Source: Plakobranchus ocellatus
Lineage: Eukaryota > Mollusca > Gastropoda > Plakobranchidae
Direction: 5' to 3'
Length of the DNA stretch: 46,082 nucleotides
NCBI GenBank assembly: GCA_019648995.1
Contig: BLXT01003024.1
Location: 3,017,523 to 3,063,604, forward strand
The translations under genes and the position numbers were made by a program. This document shows, in pieces, positions 39,501 to 43,395 of the stretch; the first letter of the stretch is position 1, and the number at the start of each line of letters is the position of its first letter. A model generated the notes under the pieces. That model did no database searches. It was given only the letters and a program-made list of their open reading frames with translations, and was not told the DNA's origin.

Positions 39501-42500
39501 TTTGGTTTACTTTTCGCTTATTTAAATACTTGTTAAAACAACTTTGAACACTTACGTCTTAGTGCTATATTATTACTGCTTTAATATATCTTCAGCTTTC
39601 ACCTTTTGAAAGCTCACAGGATATATTTGCAGACAGTATAAGTGGTTTCTTAGGTTCACTCCTTGACTTGCAATTCATTTGGACTCTCTCAAAACAAATA
39701 ATTCTTTTCCTGAAGCTCAAGGTTGCAGCTCTTATCAACAAGCCATAACATTCTGGTTCTAGGATCAGGCTTTGTAAATAGGAAGTGATAAAGACAGTAT
39801 AAATCTGTTACAAAGAAAACCTACAAAAGTTTTATCTTCATTATCATTTTTCACTGAAGAAGGGTAAAGCTGAAATGTTTTAATGTATATAATGCTGCTG
39901 TGTTATTTCCAATTTGCTTTATTGAGTTGAAGTTTGGGGCTGGTAATAAAACAGTTATGAGAACAAAAGCATCATCTGTGTTGAAACATTAAACTGTCAT
40001 TATGTAGGACTAAGGATCGATATTGTTTTCTGTCCAGGCAAAACTCACAGAGATGCAGCTCAAGCTAGGAGAGGTTAACCAGGGCATGGATGACATCATA
40101 ACATTTTTAGATGGCGTGCAGCCAGCTTTGGATGCATTTGATGGTGTTCGGGGTGACCCTAAGTGTTTGGAGCAACATATGAGGAGATTGCAGGTGAGTG
40201 TAGAGTTGCAAGCATACATTCACTCTCTGTCTCTGCCCAAAATTGGTCGTTGTGATGCATTTTAAATTTTTCAACTTAAAAGTTCAAAATACTGGTAAAT
40301 TGTTTTAAAATATTTAGTATTGAGTTTAGTTTTCTCTCAGTCCTAATAAGGATATTCTTGTGGGTACCCATAACACGAAAAAAAAAGTTAGTTTTAATCT
40401 GTTTTGTAAAACATTGAATTGTGCCTTTTTTATATATATATATATATTGCGAGTTCTGCTGCACCTATAATTTGAAATAGTTAAAAATAAAATGATGGCC
40501 AAAAACTCCTGGTTTTTTTTTCTGACCATGATAATGATTAACGATTTTTTTCACGTTTTCATTCACTCATTCATTTACCAAATTTTCATAAGCTTATGTA
40601 AACCGATTATACTTTAATCAACAGCTTGTGCAGGCTGGTTATACTTTTATCAACAGCTTATGCAGGCTAATTTTATTTTTATGAAAAGCTTATATAGGCT
40701 GGTTATACATTTATCAACAGCTTATGCAGGTGATTGTATTTGTATCAACAGCTTATGCAGGTGATTGTTCTTGTATTAATTGCTTTTGCGGGCTGACTAT
40801 ATCACTTTATGTAAGCTGATTAAACTTATCACCCACTCAGGTAGGTTGATTATACTTGTATCTACAGCTTATGCAGTCCTTAATTACACTTTTATCAACA
40901 GCTTATGCAAGCCGATGTGAGAAACAAAGAAAAGGCAGCTCGTAAGATGAACAAAGTGGTGGATGAACTGCTAGCAGCTAGCGGGGATCAAGAAGCATCA
41001 TCATCTCCCATGGAAGCGACTCGCGAAGAAATGAATGAAAAGCTGAGGGCAACTCAGGCCAAGGGACGTGAAAAGGAGAACAAGCTTCAAGAGTTAATGA
41101 GACAGGCGAGTTAAGCAGGAGGAAAAAATCCAAAGCTTCAATCTTAAAGAAGCTTTACAGCAGAATATTACATACTGTGGCAGTGACATACTGTTAAAAA
41201 CATCCGTTTTGGATATTGGAATATTGCTATTTGCTTACTTACTTTCTCTCTTCATCCCAATAACAACAGTAGTATACATATATAATATTCAGATTGCATT
41301 TGCGTTTTTTTCTTTTTTTTTTTTTTAATAACTTTAAAAATATAATCAAGAGCAGAAACATCATAATTAATTTTTTTTTAATGGGAATAGACTAAATCTT
41401 TGATTAAAAAGGATTTCCATAATCTGAATTTTTTGTCAAGCTCTTTCCCGTATTTAAAAAATTATTTCATTCACCAGCTGTGTCTTCACTTTGTTGGTGA
41501 TTGAGGTGTATTTTGTCTCTTTATTGCACTTAGCGTTGATTAGCATTTAAACTAAACCAAAACATGCAAGACTAAGACAAGAGAAAAAAATCTTTGAATA
41601 TTGTCTAAAGTGATTTTGTTTTTAAATTAAGAGAATCAACTCCCACTCACTTTGGCTTGTGAGCTAAAATTGAACGAAATCAAAGAAAATAACAATTTTT
41701 CAAGTGTGAATGCTTTCCATTCATCAAAACTTGATTTATCAGACTTTGGCTTTTGAGATTTTCACTTTCTAGTTTAAAATTGGGTTTTATCTGTTTATTT
41801 TTTTTTTTATTTGGGGGATATTCTCTTGCACCTTAAAACTCTGGCACTGGTCTATAATAATCATTTTATATTACCTCATATGCTTAAAAAAAGTTAACCC
41901 TTTTAATCCGAACAGAACATCTAATGAACAATTTCCACTAAATTTTAAATTGATATTTTGAAAAGAATAAGCAGCTAAACGATGTTGTCTTTAGTAGGAA
42001 GAGAGTTTCACTTTTTAAGCAACTCTTCTAAACATTGTGAGAAAATTAAATAGTGTCCCTAATTTTACCCTTGAATTTTGCAAACAGGATTTTTACTAAA
42101 TGTAACATTTTACAGATAAATCCATTTTCAAAAGACATTTTTTTTTCTTAATTGGTCTAAATCAAAATTTTAAAAAAGACGGCTATAGATATTTATCACC
42201 TAAATCAAATTGAGAGCATTTGCACTATGAGCATATTTCAATAGTTTTTTTTCTTTCACTTGATCATAACAAACAGTATTGAAATTAAAATAAAAAAGAA
42301 ACCTCTAATTGAGGAAAACATGAGCAATCAAAAGATTTTGGGTTTCAAAAATTTTTGGATTCACTGCTTCATACAAAATAGTTTTTAAAAATGAATATAT
42401 CATTTGTTTTGTATTGTAGGTGAAGAAATACCTTGGTGACTTAGACGATCAACTCGCTAGTCTGAATGAATTCAGAGCTGAGCTCAAAACGAACAAACCA

Positions 42501-43350
42501 TTTGGTGCCTTGCCTGAAACCTCAGAGAAGCAATATGCAGAATTTGTGGTAAGTTTCTAATGCTGCGCTGGACTGCCATGTTCTATATTTTGGTGTGGCT
42601 TGTTCAAGCTCACTCACCATCAATGCCTTGATATGACCAGGACTTCCAAGGCTGAGATCTTGTTGAGGATGGGCTATTTAGGAATGGATAGAGGCAAAGA
42701 GGGCAATACATTAGTCTAAAAAATATGTCTAGCTATGAAGTTGAAGACTGAAATTTTAAAATACTCGTGAAATTAATTTGCCACTCAAAAAAAAAATTGT
42801 GTTACTCCTCCATAGGCAGTTATGGTTATGATTTATTTATTTATGTATGCAAACATGAACATTTTATTTTCATCTTTTTTTTTTTAAGTAAAAATCACAA
42901 CACCAGTAACAATTGGTATTTTGGTATCTTAATGCTTTGCACAAAGAAAGTGGACTTGAAAAGCAATGATAAATTATCTGACAGCAATGTTTCTTGATAA
43001 AAAAAAAGGTACCACCCTATACTTGTCCCGTCTCACTTTTGTTATTTTACTATGGCTGGAACTTCAACAACCTGGCACAAGTCTGAGTGAATCTTGTGTC
43101 ATTTCAGGAAAAATGTCAAGCACTAGATGACCAGGAGCGCGATATTGAGAACTTGTTGTCCCATGGTCAAGATCTTGTGGCCGCATGCAGTCCAAAGGAT
43201 GCCATGGAAGTGGCTGACAAGATCAAGCGTTTGAAAGAAAGATGGACAGACACAAGAGACAGGGCCCGCAAGAGAAAGGTTGGTGATCTGAAACATGTTA
43301 TCTCAAAAATTTTATTAAGTAAAGCAGTAGTTTTAGTTTATGTATTGAGG

Positions 43351-43395
<45 letters not shown>

